Shown: piece after piece, positions 53,784 through 63,489 of the stretch
Layout: every line of letters starts with the position of its first letter
Position numbering within the stretch: position 1 is the first letter of the stretch
Source of the DNA: Bimastos eiseni
Lineage: Eukaryota > Annelida > Clitellata > Crassiclitellata > Lumbricidae
Length of the DNA: 64,000 bases
Assembly (NCBI GenBank): GCA_959347315.1
Contig: OY365814.1
Coordinates: 34,143,213 to 34,207,212 of the forward strand
Direction of reading: 5' to 3'
Notes under the pieces: model-generated
Database searches by the model: none
Told to the model about the DNA's origin: nothing
What the model saw: only the letters and a program-made list of their open reading frames with translations
Translations under genes and position numbers: made by a program

Positions 53784-53894
53784 AATCCTCTGAAAAACCG
53801 ACTTTCTAGTATTTATACTCTATTTGGAATAGAATTCGATTAGCAGCTAGACGCTTAATGGAAATATTTCAATATAATATTTTCAATAATATTT

Positions 53895-53965
53895 CGCCGG
53901 TGTTGGGTCGGGAGCGCTTCTGAGTAAATGTCTGAAGGGGCGCTATATAAATCCTCCAAATAAAT
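53895..53965 (+). mobile_element. SINE tail
   Basis: GTCGGGAGCGCTTCTGAGTA followed by GAAGGGGCGCTATATAAATC and an (AAAT)n end; nearly the same as at 28100-28175. Confidence 0.75.
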
Positions 53966-54791
53966 AAATAGATAATAAAAATTGAACCACATATAGGTGC
54001 TAAACCGTACAAGGTCATTTTGCTTTTTTTACTATTTGGTGTAGCATTCCAAGAACACTGTCTGTATATATTCATTAGCGTCATCCTCCTCCTTTGTCCT
54101 GGCTTGGGACTGGCACTGTCAGAGTGTAAACAGTGGAGTAAATTGTGTGGTCTAAGGCTGGAATATGTGTACAGGTGCAGCATGGAACTTCACAGTTATC
54201 ACTCACCAGTTTCGGAAGATTTTCAAAGGGAGCAGTCACTCGTCGGAATTGATCGCTTCATTATCTTACATGCGGTCGTATATGGTAATAAAGCATGAAA
54301 CCTGGGAGCATATGAGCGACTAGTTTAATATGACCTCGATATAAAGTTGTAATTTTGCCAATCATTTCGTGAGTCATCATGGTGTTCCTGCAGGCAACTA
54401 TAATTTTTCAGACGAATTACACAACAGAAGCTTGACATTGATTAATTGTAGTCCGCCAAAACGTGTCTCAGCTTTCAACGTATCATCTCCCGTGATCGTG
54501 CGAATAATAATGCGACTCAGTCTTTAAGTGCAAGATTATCATTTATCTCCAATTTAGTCAATAGCAAGATTTTATCGGTTGAATTGCAGATGTTCAATCA
54601 ATATTTGTGTACTAGAATAATAAAACGTTTAAATATAAAAATCTCTCCATTAGGAGTCATTAAAACACAATCACTAACATCGATTATTTTACTTAGTCTA
54701 ATTGAAGTCTGGAACGGAGGAAAACGCGAGCAAGCTATTGCCCTTAGACACGTTCCACTGTTGCAAGACTAAGCAAAGTTGAGTAGGCCTA

Positions 54792-54799
54792 TATATAAA
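54792..54799 (+). promoter_or_regulatory. TATA box of BPI-2
   Basis: TATATAAA 79 bases before the start codon. About 30 bases downstream is TTCAGCAG, a plausible initiator. The sequence from there to the ATG resembles the BPI-3 leader. Confidence 0.5.
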
Positions 54800-54877
54800 C
54801 TCCAGCTAATTGTTTTAATTCAGCAGTCGTGGCTGAGTGAGAACATAGAGCAGGATCGTCAACAAACAGATAGAGAA

Positions 54878-56422
54878 ATGTCTGTTCGCGTTCTCTTTCT
54901 GAGTGTTTTGTGGTTCAGCTTTTGCTCTGGTGATAGATCTCCAGGAATAGTTGCACGACTGAAGCCGTCCGCTCTCATCTTTGCGAGTGATTTTTGGGCA
55001 AAGCACTTCCTGGTCGACTATATTCTCAACAGTTTGCGTGACTTGAACCAAACGAAGAGTTGCTCATTCGACGGTTGTTCTCTGCAGGTCGTCGCAGTCA
55101 ACAACTACCGCCCTCCAAAGTCGAGAGTGACATTCAAACGTGGAGTTGGCATCAATTGGAACTTAGATGGAGCCGCACTCGATATCGACTTCAACTTTGA
55201 ATTCAAGAAGACCTATGACGATAGCAACGCACAAGTGAATGGTGTTGCTAGCATTCATGTTGTGGACTTGTCACTGGCAGCTGATATTGACCTCAAAGGT
55301 CAAAGGAATGAAAAGCTGAAAATTTTACTTACCAAGTGTTCCGCACACGCCCTTGTGTTTAAGAGTGACGCTGTTGCAAAATGGAAAGTCGACCATTCGC
55401 AGAAATTTAAGGATCTCTTTAACAATAGGATTCAGGGCTATTTACAGCAGAGAGTGAATGACACTCTCAGCTCCGCCATGTGCAATATGGCTGGCAACAT
55501 TGCTCGTGCGTTATCTGACAGTGCAATCTGGCTCAACACGATATTGACATCTGTGTTCGGAATCGTATTTGACGACACTTTGGTGAATGACCTTTACTTG
55601 GAAACCGAGTGCCTTGAGGTTGCCCACAGAGGAGAATTCAAAATGGCTAAAGGCGGAGTGGGATCATCTATTACTCCGCCTCACTTCGATCTCCAACCAG
55701 ATTACTCAATGGTGACCGTCTACATGTCCGAATACGTCGTCAACACACTGTGTGATGTCTTGTTCAGAGGAGGCTGGCTGTCAATAAAGATCACAAAGGA
55801 CTCTCTTCCGCCGAGCTACAGCAGTTACCGCAGTCTTTTCTACACCACGTGTAAGGATACATTTTGCTTCGGAACCACCTTCCCAACCATTTCGCAGATG
55901 TACCCGAACGGTTACGTTACATTCGTAATTGTAGCCAGCAGCCGCCCGAAGGTGACCTTCTACACTGGGTCCGAACGAGTTGATGGAAAGTTTGACTTGA
56001 GTATCGTGATACCACACGTGGATGGATCAGAGTCGCTTGTGGCAAAACTCTCCATGTCCGTCTCCATGTCGAAAACCGTGTTTGTGTCCAGAGACAGAGT
56101 GGAGTGCGTGGTCTCAGCCCCCAACATAACGATCACGGACGATGGTTCGCCGAAGGAGTTCGTTCCGTATATACCTCGCCTCAACTTCTTCATGAAAATG
56201 ATTGGGGATTTGATCATCGTTCCGCAGGCCAACTACTTGGGAGCGATCGGACTCCCTCTGCACTTCTCGAATGGTCTGAGTTTGGTCAACACTGATATGA
56301 ATGTCATCCAACACGCCGTACGTTTCAGCACAGACTTCACTGCGGATCCAACGCCTCCTTTTAAAGACGATCACTATCTTTATAGTTTGTGTTCATCTCT
56401 TTACCGCCAGATGGTTGGCTGA
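54878..56422 (+). CDS. BPI: BPI/LBP-family protein 2 (514 aa)
   Basis: Secreted two-barrel lipid-binding protein of the BPI/LBP family. The ATG at 54878 begins a signal peptide (SVRVLFLSVLWFSFCSG), after which DRSPGIVARLKPSALIFAS is the conserved N-terminal helix; the frame extends upstream without another ATG. The canonical cysteines are in LLTKCSAHALV and SSAMCNMAG. Further cysteines are paired in SCSFDGCSL and in TTCKDTFCFGTTFPTISQMY, motifs shared with BPI-3. The C-terminal barrel begins near YSMVTVYMSEYVVNTLCDVL. The coding region has no intron. It is clearly closer to BPI-3 than to BPI-1 along the whole length, including the 5' UTR. AATAAA lies at 56624-56629. Confidence 0.94.
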   Translation: MSVRVLFLSVLWFSFCSGDRSPGIVARLKPSALIFASDFWAKHFLVDYILNSLRDLNQTKSCSFDGCSLQVVAVNNYRPPKSRVTFKRGVGINWNLDGAALDIDFNFEFKKTYDDSNAQVNGVASIHVVDLSLAADIDLKGQRNEKLKILLTKCSAHALVFKSDAVAKWKVDHSQKFKDLFNNRIQGYLQQRVNDTLSSAMCNMAGNIARALSDSAIWLNTILTSVFGIVFDDTLVNDLYLETECLEVAHRGEFKMAKGGVGSSITPPHFDLQPDYSMVTVYMSEYVVNTLCDVLFRGGWLSIKITKDSLPPSYSSYRSLFYTTCKDTFCFGTTFPTISQMYPNGYVTFVIVASSRPKVTFYTGSERVDGKFDLSIVIPHVDGSESLVAKLSMSVSMSKTVFVSRDRVECVVSAPNITITDDGSPKEFVPYIPRLNFFMKMIGDLIIVPQANYLGAIGLPLHFSNGLSLVNTDMNVIQHAVRFSTDFTADPTPPFKDDHYLYSLCSSLYRQMVG

Positions 56423-56984
56423 TCCACGTCTGGATGTAGAATCGTGCCTTTCTCTGATCTACCAAATACTTCAAGAAATTCCTTTAGAAGACTACACCGC
56501 AGAATATGGTCTGGTTATATCTAATAAAATGAAAGTTGAGCAAAAGCACAGTGCATCACCCATTCAATAATTATTATTGATAATACTGTTATTTTTATGT
56601 GAAGACATATTTTAAGACATTCCAATAAAATACATTAAAAAGAAGGTTGAGCAAATGCGCAAAAACACTACGGTTCAATATAAGCAATAGAATAATGTAT
56701 TTATTTTTAGTTCATCTGTGTATCTTAAAAGTATAATTAAACCGAAATTCAATGATAGTCTAAACAATAAGGTGTTCGTTCATAAATTGAAATTGTTACT
56801 GCTTACTGAATTATCCATTTGATGAAATGCGACATACGTAAATGAATTGTTCATGATTTTCAACTCTTTGTGGCTCGTATAGGCTACAACCTGAATAGAA
56901 TTGATTGCTCAAAATTCTGTGTTCGGTTCGTCTTTTTTATTAAAGAACTAGCTTAGAGTCTTAGAACGGACACTGTACAGTTCA

Positions 56985-57140
56985 ACTGTCAGATGGTTCA
57001 ACGGACAGATTTATCTAAAGACAGGTGGTTCAAAGGGCAGATGGTTCAAAGGATAGATGTTTAAACCCCAGATAATGGCAGATACATGTATTTTAAACGG
57101 AAAGTTGTTCAAGGGCCAGATGGCTCTTAAAAATACCAGA
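56985..57140. repeat. Diverged minisatellite around GACAGATGGTTCAAAG
   Basis: Units such as GGTTCAACGGACAGA, GGTGGTTCAAAGGGCAGA and TGGTTCAAAGGATAGA resemble the ATGGTTCACCGACAA array at 16001. Confidence 0.7.
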
Positions 57141-57259
57141 GGTCGAATAGGGCAAGACGGTATCTTTTGATTGAGCAAATTATTGAAATTATCAGCCACC
57201 ACGCTCATATTTACAACGCTAGTGGGTGCCTAAACATAATGGGTTCTAGTTTGCCTTAT

Positions 57260-57289
57260 GGAGGCTCTGTCCAATTGGACAGAGCCTCC
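57260..57289. repeat. Perfect 30-bp palindrome
   Basis: GGAGGCTCTGTCCAA followed at once by its exact reverse complement TTGGACAGAGCCTCC; no loop. Confidence 0.98.
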
Positions 57290-57714
57290 AACACTGTAAT
57301 GTAACCCAGTGACTTCCATAGACCAATCGTACTGTGCAATAAGGCCTACATCTGCCGACGATCATAATCGTAATAGTGATCGTAACCTCAAAACTTCTAA
57401 GGTTCCAGGGCACCAGCTTAGTCACGAGCGCTTCTAATGAGATAACTACCCACGCGAAACAATTATAAATTGCAGCGGTTCGGATCAACGCTGTAACCGG
57501 ATGTCATTGGGATAAATGCTATATAAGCCTTATACCTAAGCTTAAATTAGAGATAAATTAATTGGATTGGAACCACTGCGTGGAAACATGCTTCCGAGAA
57601 CGGAAGAATAAGCGAGGCAAGACTCAAGAAGATCAAGATATTAGGGATTGACTCGTATTTCGACTCACGGCGTGACTAACATTTAATTGGCGCTGCTACA
57701 ATGCCTAAAGGTCA

Positions 57715-57830
57715 GTTTGTGGTCCACATAATGCCCAATCTATGGTCAATCTATGACTCATCTATCGTCAATCTATGACCAATCTAAAGTTAATCTAAGG
57801 TCAATCTATGATCAACGGTCAACACACGAA
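57715..57830. repeat. GGTCAATCTATGA tandem repeat
   Basis: About eight units of 12-13 bases with small changes. Confidence 0.8.
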
Positions 57831-57964
57831 ATCTCAGTTTCTTGCACGGAGAGAAAGTAGAATCACATAGTCCTGCTATACTCATCTTCATGTCTCTATT
57901 TGTAACTTACTCGTCATTTTAAGCAGATAGCGATGTGGATAATAAGTGGTTTTTCTGAATAAGC

Positions 57965-58124
57965 GTTGCTGTCAGAGGCGGTGATCCAGAGGAGTCGAAG
58001 GGGTCAAGTCCCCTACCTTTCACAGAGAGAGGACACGTTTTACGTGTGTCCCACCACATTTCCTACCCCTCTCAGTGGGAGTCCCTCCACCCTGTGAAAC
58101 GAGATCGCCGCCTCTGGTTGCGGT
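57965..58124. mobile_element. 144-bp hAT-type MITE with 8-bp target duplication
   Basis: The element spans 57973-58116. Left end CAGAGGCGGTGATC; right end read inward CAGAGGCGGCGATC (13 of 14). Flanking octamers GTTGCTGT (57965-57972) and GTTGCGGT (58117-58124) agree at 7 of 8. No coding capacity. Confidence 0.85.
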
Positions 58125-58370
58125 GTGTACATAAAATCGTGATGGTATCGTTACCCATTTTTAACCCAGCGCCTAAATAAGTGTTGGCAATATAATATAT
58201 TAATAGATGAGTTTGTATTGTCAATTTATAATATTAGTTTTTATTGGTTTAGGCCTACATCGCCAATTTCTAGCAATCGTTATTATGTGTCTCATGACTT
58301 GCAGAAGGTTGTCAAGCTTTTGGATTAATGTTGCTATTCAAGAATAGATCCCTTGGACGTCGGAACAGGT

Positions 58371-58797
58371 GATTTCCCCCCCGGTGATTTCCCCCCGGTG
58401 ATTTCCCCCCGGTGATTTCCCCCCGGTAATTTCCCCCCGGTGATTTCCCCTCCGGTGATTTCCCCCCGGTGATTTCCCCCGGTGATTTCCCCCCGGCGAT
58501 TTCCCCCCGGTGATTTCCTCCCGGTGATTTCCCCCCGGTGATTTCCCCCGGATGATTTCCCCCCCGGTGATTTCCCCCCCGGTGATTTCCCCCCCGGTGA
58601 TTTCCCCCCCGGTGATTTCCCCCCCGGTGATTTCCCACCGGTGATTTCCCCCCGGTGATTTCCCCCCGGTGATTTCCCCCCCGGTGATTTCCCCCCGGTG
58701 ATTACCCCCCGGTGATTTCCCACCCGGTGATTTCCCCCCGGTGATTTCCCCCCCGGTGATTTCCCCCCCCCGGTGATTTCCCACCGGTGATTTATTT
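58371..58797. repeat. GC-rich minisatellite GGTGATTTCCCCCC
   Basis: About 28 units of 13-17 bases whose length differs mostly in the run of C. All three minus frames stay open and read Gly/Lys/Ser/Pro or Gly/Glu/Ile/Thr, which is a repeat artefact. Confidence 0.97.
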
Positions 58798-59059
58798 CGC
58801 TGTGCAGTCAAATTTTGTCGTATATATATGTATATATATATGTTAATTAATGTGTATATATGTGTATATATATAATTATATATATATACTTGCTACACTG
58901 AACAGCAACATGCGCTTTGACAGGTCTAACACATCTGATGCAGCTGCAGCAGGACACAGGCCTACACAAAACCGAGTGTGCTAATTGCTGTAATTCAGCG
59001 GTAGTGGCAGTGTGATACTACAGTAGGATCGTCAACAGAGAGTGCGAGGAACGTTTAGA

Positions 59060-60598
59060 ATGTCGGCTGGCGCTCTCATTCTGAGTGTTTTGTGGTTATG
59101 CTTCTGTTCTGGGGAGAAGTCTCCAGGGATAGTTGTACGACTGAAGCCGTCCGCTCTGACCTTTGCAAGTGATTATGTGGCGAAGTACCTCTTGGCCGAC
59201 GAAGTTCGAGACAGTTTGCGTGACATGAACCAAACTGAACGTTGTATATTCGACATCTGTTCTCTGCGTAACTTCACCGTCAACTATTACACTCCTCCCA
59301 CATCAAACGTCTCTTTCACAGAAGGAATCAGCATCGGGTGGAATTTAACCGGGGCTGAACTCGATATTGGTTTCGACTTCGAGCTCAAGACGGCCACCGA
59401 TGGCTTTGAAACCACATATGTGAAAGGGAGTGCTCATGTTCTATTGATGGGTTTGTCGCTTGTGGCTCAGTTTTCTCTTGGTAAAGGTTTCGATGGAATT
59501 CAAACCCTTTCCTTGAACCAGTGTTCGATTCACGTAGACGCGAAAAATAGTGACGTGAATGGCGGCGCCATTGTTGCATGGGAAAACAAAAATTCTCTAA
59601 AGTTCCGCGATTTGTATTACCGACGGTTTCATGCCTATTTGCAGGACAGAGTGTACGATTCTGTGAATGCTGCGATGTTCAAGATGGCTAGCTTCCTCAA
59701 TAAGTGGATGCCTGATTATCTCATCTGGTTGTACAAGGATCTTTCGTCTTCTCAAGGTTTCGTTTTGGACGACAAGTTGACGAGTGAAGTTACCTTAAAA
59801 GATGACCACCTTGAGGCAGCATTTAGTGGAGAATTTCAAATGGTTGGTGATGATGAAAGGGCTCCAATTCTGCCGCCATACCTTCAACTAGAGAGCTATG
59901 AATCGTCCATGGTAGCTGTTTACATATCCGAGTACGTTTTCAACAGACTGCTTGATATCCTGTACAGAAAACAGAGGTTCAAACTTAATATCTCAAAGGA
60001 TATGTTGCCTACAAAGTACATAAAATACCGCAAACTTTTCGACACCACTTGTGAGGACGAATTTTGCTTCGGGACCATTTTCCCAAACATTGCTGAGAGA
60101 TATCCGAGTTCTTCCGTTACGTTTGTAATCGACGCCACGACTCAACCATCTGTGCTTTTCAACGGGATGTTTCTAGAATTGCAGGGCGAGTTCGAATTAA
60201 GCATCTTGTTTGCAGTCAATGGAACCGATGTGAGAGTGCCGACATATCCCATGACCGTCAGAATAAAGGCGACTACTTATATGTCCGATGACAAAGTGTT
60301 GGCGGTGGATGTCTCTAATTTAGATTTTGAGATCAGGGACAACGGTCCGTCGAACGAGTTTGGAGTCTATCTGCTTCGTTTCCGAAGCCTACTGCAGACG
60401 ATCGTTGATTTGATATTGATCCCGAGGATGAAATTCTTTGGAGAGTTCCGTCATCCAAATTTTATACGTTTGGTCAACACTGACATTCATTTGTATACAG
60501 GAGCCATTCGTCTCAGCGCCGACTTCGACTCAATGACCTCGATGAAAAATTACGACTTGTTTAACCTTTATTTACCTTTTCTGCGCCTATACATATAA
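59060..60598 (+). CDS. BPI: BPI/LBP-family protein 3 (512 aa)
   Basis: Third secreted BPI/LBP paralogue. The ATG at 59060 opens a signal peptide (SAGALILSVLWLCFCSG), then EKSPGIVVRLKPSALTFAS. The sequence parallels BPI-2 throughout, for example LRDMNQTERCIFDICSLR, SMVAVYISEYVFNRLLDIL and TTCEDEFCFGTIFPNIAERY. In the canonical disulfide, the first cysteine is present (NQCSIHV, residue 155) but the second is phenylalanine (NAAMFKMAS, residue 207, codon TTC). The region just before the ATG matches the BPI-2 leader (AATTCAGC, GGATCGTCAACA), which supports tandem duplication that included the promoter-proximal part. No coding intron. A TA-rich and minisatellite region lies directly upstream. Confidence 0.93.
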   Translation: MSAGALILSVLWLCFCSGEKSPGIVVRLKPSALTFASDYVAKYLLADEVRDSLRDMNQTERCIFDICSLRNFTVNYYTPPTSNVSFTEGISIGWNLTGAELDIGFDFELKTATDGFETTYVKGSAHVLLMGLSLVAQFSLGKGFDGIQTLSLNQCSIHVDAKNSDVNGGAIVAWENKNSLKFRDLYYRRFHAYLQDRVYDSVNAAMFKMASFLNKWMPDYLIWLYKDLSSSQGFVLDDKLTSEVTLKDDHLEAAFSGEFQMVGDDERAPILPPYLQLESYESSMVAVYISEYVFNRLLDILYRKQRFKLNISKDMLPTKYIKYRKLFDTTCEDEFCFGTIFPNIAERYPSSSVTFVIDATTQPSVLFNGMFLELQGEFELSILFAVNGTDVRVPTYPMTVRIKATTYMSDDKVLAVDVSNLDFEIRDNGPSNEFGVYLLRFRSLLQTIVDLILIPRMKFFGEFRHPNFIRLVNTDIHLYTGAIRLSADFDSMTSMKNYDLFNLYLPFLRLYI

Positions 60599-61577
60599 GA
60601 AATGAACCAATAACCACATTCAACGATACCATAGGTTGATAGTTGATGCTCTGGTGTGCTCAATGTCGTGTATCGACATAAACCGAAATAGACTAATTAT
60701 TATATTCTTGATTATATCGGTGTTAATAGGTGGTCGATATTATAAAAATTATAGATGAGGTGCAGTGTTATTTCAAAGTTTCTGGATCAAAGGAACTTAT
60801 TTGGAGAATCGTGGTTGGATCAGCTAAAGTCTCGACGAACTGTGAAATCTCCGAAGGAAAAGATGTCGTGTGCGATTAGCAAAGTCGACGGAGCAGTGAG
60901 AGTCTGACCGTCGTGAACTGAGGATGATCTGCATTGAGTTGTCAGAAATTAATTCTTTCTATTGAGAGTGTAAAACGAAGATTTTCCGATACGAGCGATC
61001 AGCAGTGTCGTGAATCGAGGATGTAAATGACCTCCGTTCGTCAACTCGAGTAGTTGCAAAGACCATTAATATAATCTTCGTTTATTATTATACCAGCTGA
61101 CAAATCGCAGTTGTTTACAATCGATAAAAATAAAGAGAAGTAGCATAAGATTATTAAGAGTTAACACTTAACAGCGATAAAGGCCTAACACTCAAGGAAT
61201 GAAAAAATTGTCATAGTTTTTCTAAGTACAAATGGATGCGATCTAGGGCGAAGATTGCAGATACAGGCTGCAGTTGGAGGGAAAACGGTATAAGGACACG
61301 CAACTCGGTACTGACACGAACCCTAGTTATGTCGAATCTTCCATTTATCCGAATAGGGCATGAGTTAATTAATTACTGCTAATTATAATTGTTATACCAG
61401 CACAATAAGAATAGAACACCATTCTTCTGTTCTTTTCGTCTGTTATGGTCTACAGATTGTTCTGCCTTATAGAGCACGCATTACATGTGATTCAAAAGTC
61501 AGCGCTTAAGGCCGCATCTCTTAACTCATCAGTCAAGTAATTAATCAGTCTAATTACGATTGCTCTGATGAAATAGG
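60599..61577. other. Intergenic after BPI-3, no gene seen
   Basis: AT-rich; no clear AATAAA close to the stop. AATAAA at about 61128 is the first good candidate. Confidence 0.5.
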
Positions 61578-62639
61578 CAGAGCCGGCCTTGGTCTCCTTG
61601 GCGCCCTGGAGCAGAGTTTTTCATGCGCCCCTTTCAAAATGAGAAAATTTAACTATTTTTATTGATTGTTAGTGCAAAAACACATCGTTATTATTAGTCT
61701 ATGTCCAGACTCCATAGATAAAAGTATATAATTTGTAGATTAAACAGTAAAAAAATTACAAATTAGTACAAGGAACATATTCAACACAAACAAGAACAGA
61801 AAATAACTGCAATCTTAAAAGCCTATCCGATGTTAACTATTCGGGCCTTTATATCGGCGATATTTTCAATTATAACAGAAAAAGTCTATATTTTGGGCGA
61901 TTTTATTGTCAATGGATAGAGTTCCTAAATTGGAAGGTCCATCTTGTGACATTGTACACCTTACAATGTAGATAGGTCTTGATTAATTTCAGTTTGGAAA
62001 CCTTCGTTCCGCACTTGCCACAGTTACAGGAATTTCTAGTAAAATTCGCATTGCAATCCGTATATTCGGACATAGCTCTTAAATAGTAGGTCTAGGCCTA
62101 TACTGTTGTATAAATTTTTGCACAACGTGTGGAGCAAATTTATTATTAACTAGAAAGAAAAGTTTTAATACTGGTTAGTTCATCCCATAGTAGTGTACCG
62201 CTAAAGTCAGTTTTCATTCACTGAGGTTCAAGATAGGCACACAATTTTACAAGTTCTCTTCTTTCTGGTGGATTGTCTACATTTAAATTAACCCCAGGTT
62301 TTCGAAAATTCATCTACTGTTCAAATATGTCTTTCATTGAAAACAGCGGATTGATGACTTCTAACTTCCATTTATGTGAATTATCATTGATTAAAAATAC
62401 AATTATATTTGAAAGTTTAATTTGTTTACTTTTAGCTGAATGCTTGAAAGTACAGAGACTACGTCAAAGACGTTTTAAAGAATAAAATTAGACAAAAGAA
62501 GGAACATAAAATATGGTTTTAACAACCATGAAATGAAAAATCACAAAAGTTGAAAAAGTTGTCGGCTAAATTGTCGGCGCCCCAACTTGTCGGCGCCCTC
62601 GTGCGGTGCCCGACCTCGCCACCCAGGAGGCCGGCTATG
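61578..62639. mobile_element. hAT-like non-autonomous element, CAGAGCCGGCCT termini
   Basis: Left end CAGAGCCGGCCTTGG; right end read inward CATAGCCGGCCTCCTGG. Both termini run into GGCGCCC blocks. CAGRGCCGGCC is a common end of hAT elements. About 1.06 kb, AT-rich inside, no convincing transposase. The flanking octamers match poorly (4 of 8), so the target duplication is not confirmed. Confidence 0.55.
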
Positions 62640-62775
62640 CAGGTTGGCGACAATGACAACGATAACATTGATGTTCGTGGTTGTGTTTTCATTGCACTTA
62701 ATGCAGTAGTTGCTGGGCTCTGTAGGTGGTCGGTTAGAGGCTATGGGTATGTAGACTATTTATTTATTCAGAGAT

Positions 62776-62940
62776 TTGATATCGCCCTTTTTCCAACATT
62801 TTTTGCTCAGAAGTGCACATGCCTCGAAAACGCAACTGCAGTTGTCACTGTGTAGGGACCTTGAGCAAGTTCTTCGCAATTGCCAGGCCGAGTGAAAACT
62901 TTTGGAAGAAGCGCGATATCACATTTCAGAATAAATAAAA
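62776..62940. mobile_element. Two SINE fragments in inverted orientation
   Basis: The left part is minus-oriented (GATATCGCCCTTTTTCCAAC, TTGCTCAGAAGTGCACATGC), the right part plus-oriented (ACTGTGTAGGGACCTTGAGC, TTTGGAAGAAGCGCGATATC). Both match the SINE at 15184-15401. Confidence 0.75.
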
Positions 62941-62989
62941 TAAAAATATAGACTTTTATACAGTTTCGTATGCAAGACTTGAAACTTCA

Positions 62990-63070
62990 AGACCAAGACG
63001 AGACCGAGACAGTGAGATACCAAAACAGAGACCGAGACACTGGGTTCAAGACAGTATGAGACAGTATGAG
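62990..63070. repeat. GAGACCGAGACA-type repeat
   Basis: Short related piece of the CTCGAGACCGAGAC family. Confidence 0.6.
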
Positions 63071-63489
63071 ATAGTAAAATACAAGTGATGTTATATAAAA
63101 TGCAATAAAATGCTGATGCATCAGTTTTCAGGAATTAGGTTCATTTGTAATTTCAATTTGAAACTTATAATGTTAATAGTACCAATTCCTGAGAACAGTT
63201 TTTATTTCTGCGTTTGATCTTTTTCGAGATTTCTTCGTCGGCCTATCTTCTGAATAATATAAAGAAGGCCTTTTTAGACACGTCTGAAATCTTCCAGACG
63301 ATTTTAAACAAGCAAATTCGATATCATATACCAAACGAAATTATAAATTTGCGCATATCCCTACTCACCCTGAGAAACTCGGAAGTTGTTCCGAACGTTT
63401 CGGCTATGGTGCTTTTACATCAATGACAAATAGCTAGGCTATTGTTTTGTCAATAACTTCAAATTGCGTAAACGCAAACTTCACCTTTT

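Larger units (their letters stand above)
53575..54877. other. Spacer between BPI-1 and BPI-2
   Basis: Holds the BPI-1 polyadenylation signal, a SINE tail at 53895-53965 and the BPI-2 promoter. No other gene supported. Confidence 0.6.
56423..59059. other. Spacer between BPI-2 and BPI-3
   Basis: No gene. Holds the BPI-2 polyadenylation signal (56624-56629), a GGTTCAA minisatellite, a perfect palindrome, a MITE, a second minisatellite and a TA-rich stretch at 58818-58890 before BPI-3. Confidence 0.7.

Noticed and set aside
54779..54877. Extended N terminus for BPI-2
   Set aside because: The frame opens at TTG and lacks ATG before 54878; the 54878 start gives a proper signal peptide. The same holds for TTG 52102 (BPI-1), GTG 59042 (BPI-3) and TTG 12430 (fucosyltransferase).
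58312..58811. Minus-strand frames of 108-157 codons rich in Gly, Lys, Ser, Pro, His, Asn
   Set aside because: All three frames of the GGTGATTTCCCCCC minisatellite are open; no start context or family.
62273..62485. Small coding frame in the hAT-like element
   Set aside because: AT-rich, no transposase motif such as the hAT dimerisation region.
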